This document shows, piece after piece, positions 5,355-5,670 of a DNA stretch of 5,670 bases (its first letter is position 1; the number at the start of each line of letters is the position of its first letter). Source of the stretch: JBOGGX01 sp050744245 (GTDB lineage Bacteria > Actinomycetota > Acidimicrobiia > Acidimicrobiales > JBOGGX01). The stretch is from the NCBI GenBank assembly GCA_050744245.1, contig JBOGGX010000154.1:1-5670 (forward strand). The letters are read 5' to 3'. The translations under genes were made by a program, and so were the position numbers. The notes beneath the pieces were generated by a model. That model was not told the origin of the DNA and did no database searches. It worked only from the letters and a program-made list of their open reading frames with translations.

Positions 5355-5481
5355 GCCGCGCCCGACCCGGATCACCCGCGGAGACGAGCGATGCCCTGGC
5401 GCTCCACCGCCGGCGTGACCCCCCGAAGCGCCGATGTCGCCCCTTCGCCGCGTGACGACGCCCCTCATATCTGACAGTTGC

Positions 5482-5510
5482 TTGACGTAGGGGCCACGAC
5501 AAAGAACAAT
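5482..5510 (+). promoter_or_regulatory. Candidate promoter for the MIP channel gene: TTGACG, 17-nt spacer, AACAAT
   Basis: TTGACG (5482-5487) matches five of six -35 bases. With an optimal 17-nt spacer it is followed by AACAAT (5505-5510), which matches TATAAT at four of six. Transcription would begin near 5517 and give a leader of roughly 85 nt before GTG 5603. That leader contains the repeated GCGGTTTC motif. Confidence 0.45.
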
Positions 5511-5590
5511 CCGCCTCGATGCTGGCCAAGGAGGGGTGCGGGAGCGGTTTCGCGTCGTGGCGCGGTTTCCCGAGCTCGATCCGTGTCAAC

Positions 5591-5597
5591 GAGGGGG
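5591..5597 (+). promoter_or_regulatory. Shine-Dalgarno site for the MIP channel gene
   Basis: GAGGGGG followed by a five-base spacer precedes GTG 5603. It supports that GTG start, which is the one that yields the MIP helix sequence. Confidence 0.65.
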
Positions 5598-5602
5598 AAT
5601 GA

Positions 5603-5670
5603 GTGGACAACATCATCGTCTCGGAGATGGTTGGTACGGCGATCCTGGTCCTTCTGGGTGATGCCGTCGT
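5603..5670 (+). CDS. MIP-family channel (aquaporin/glycerol uptake facilitator), N-terminal fragment
   Basis: The first 22 codons read VDNIIVSEMVGTAILVLLGDAV and continue past the window. The pattern SE.(V/L)GTA.LVLLGD.V is the start of transmembrane helix 1 in major intrinsic proteins, closest in my judgement to glycerol facilitators (GlpF type), which pass glycerol and small polyols across the cytoplasmic membrane. GTG 5603 is chosen because GAGGGGG (5591-5597) lies five bases upstream. ATG 5599 is nearer the ribosome-binding site but opens a different frame, which reaches a stop within about 16 codons. The NPA pore motifs and the residues that would separate water from glycerol channels lie outside the window, so the substrate is inferred only from the LLGD signature. 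It is divergent from the fadD operon; glycerol uptake next to fatty-acid activation would be metabolically sensible. Confidence 0.75.
   Translation, partial: MDNIIVSEMVGTAILVLLGDAV

Larger units (their letters stand above)
5319..5602. other. Divergent intergenic region between fadD and the MIP channel gene
   Basis: These 284 nt hold no gene that I can support. Readings on either strand are short, biased and without recognisable motifs. The region contains the control signals for both flanking genes. It also has two GCGTGAC direct repeats (5413-5419 and 5450-5456) and two GCGGTTTC direct repeats (5544-5551 and 5562-5569), any of which could be regulator sites. I see no tRNA or riboswitch fold. 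Confidence 0.6.

Noticed and set aside
5319..5468. Extended N-terminus of the acyl-CoA synthetase from ATG 5468
   Set aside because: It adds 50 Gly/Arg-rich residues without homology and has no good ribosome-binding site, while ATG 5318 has GGAGG at ideal spacing.
5599..5650. ATG 5599 as start of the channel gene
   Set aside because: It opens a different frame that stops within about 16 codons; GTG 5603 gives the MIP helix 1 sequence.

Overview
The window is a high-GC stretch (estimated by eye at about 70 percent) with very short intergenic gaps, leaderless-looking starts and actinobacterial gene families: a CGNR zinc-finger regulator, a FadD15-like acyl-CoA synthetase, a Pat-type GNAT and a MIP channel. 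It most likely comes from an actinobacterium, perhaps Acidimicrobiia-like. The lineage is an inference from composition and gene content only.

Layout. (1) Positions 1-1555, minus strand: a two-gene unit. A CGNR-type zinc-finger regulator (1555 to 839) is followed, with an ATGA stop/start overlap, by an alkB-type 2-oxoglutarate/Fe(II) DNA-alkylation repair dioxygenase (start 842). AlkB homology is clear through the HxD iron-binding motif. It stops abruptly at position 161, four codons before the expected distal iron-binding histidine. The next bases, 160 to 156, read GTGCG, the 5' consensus of a group II intron, and the following 160 nt look like intron domain I rather than protein code. My leading reading is that a group II intron lies in alkB in the sense orientation and that the rest of it lies beyond position 1. 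(2) Positions 1556-1631: a compact divergent control region with a good -35/-10 pair placing transcription initiation at the ATG of the next gene. (3) Positions 1632-2303, plus strand: a YiiM-like MOSC domain protein. (4) Positions 2312-5318, minus strand: a tight three-gene operon in the order long-chain acyl-CoA synthetase, Pat-like GNAT acetyltransferase, stand-alone XdhC-like Rossmann protein. Gaps are 5 and 8 nt. It converges on the MOSC gene with only 8 nt between the stops. (5) Positions 5319-5602: a divergent intergenic region. (6) Positions 5603-5670, plus strand: the first 22 codons of a MIP-family (aquaporin/glycerol facilitator) channel running off the window.

How the genes may work together. 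AlkB plus the CGNR regulator suggests a small alkylation or stress-repair unit. The MOSC protein and XdhC both belong to families tied to the molybdenum cofactor. The acyl-CoA synthetase next to a Pat-like acetyltransferase suggests post-translational control of fatty-acid activation through the conserved C-terminal lysine. The channel may bring in glycerol. These links are inferred from context. The strongest candidate for something unusual is the intron-like interruption of alkB.
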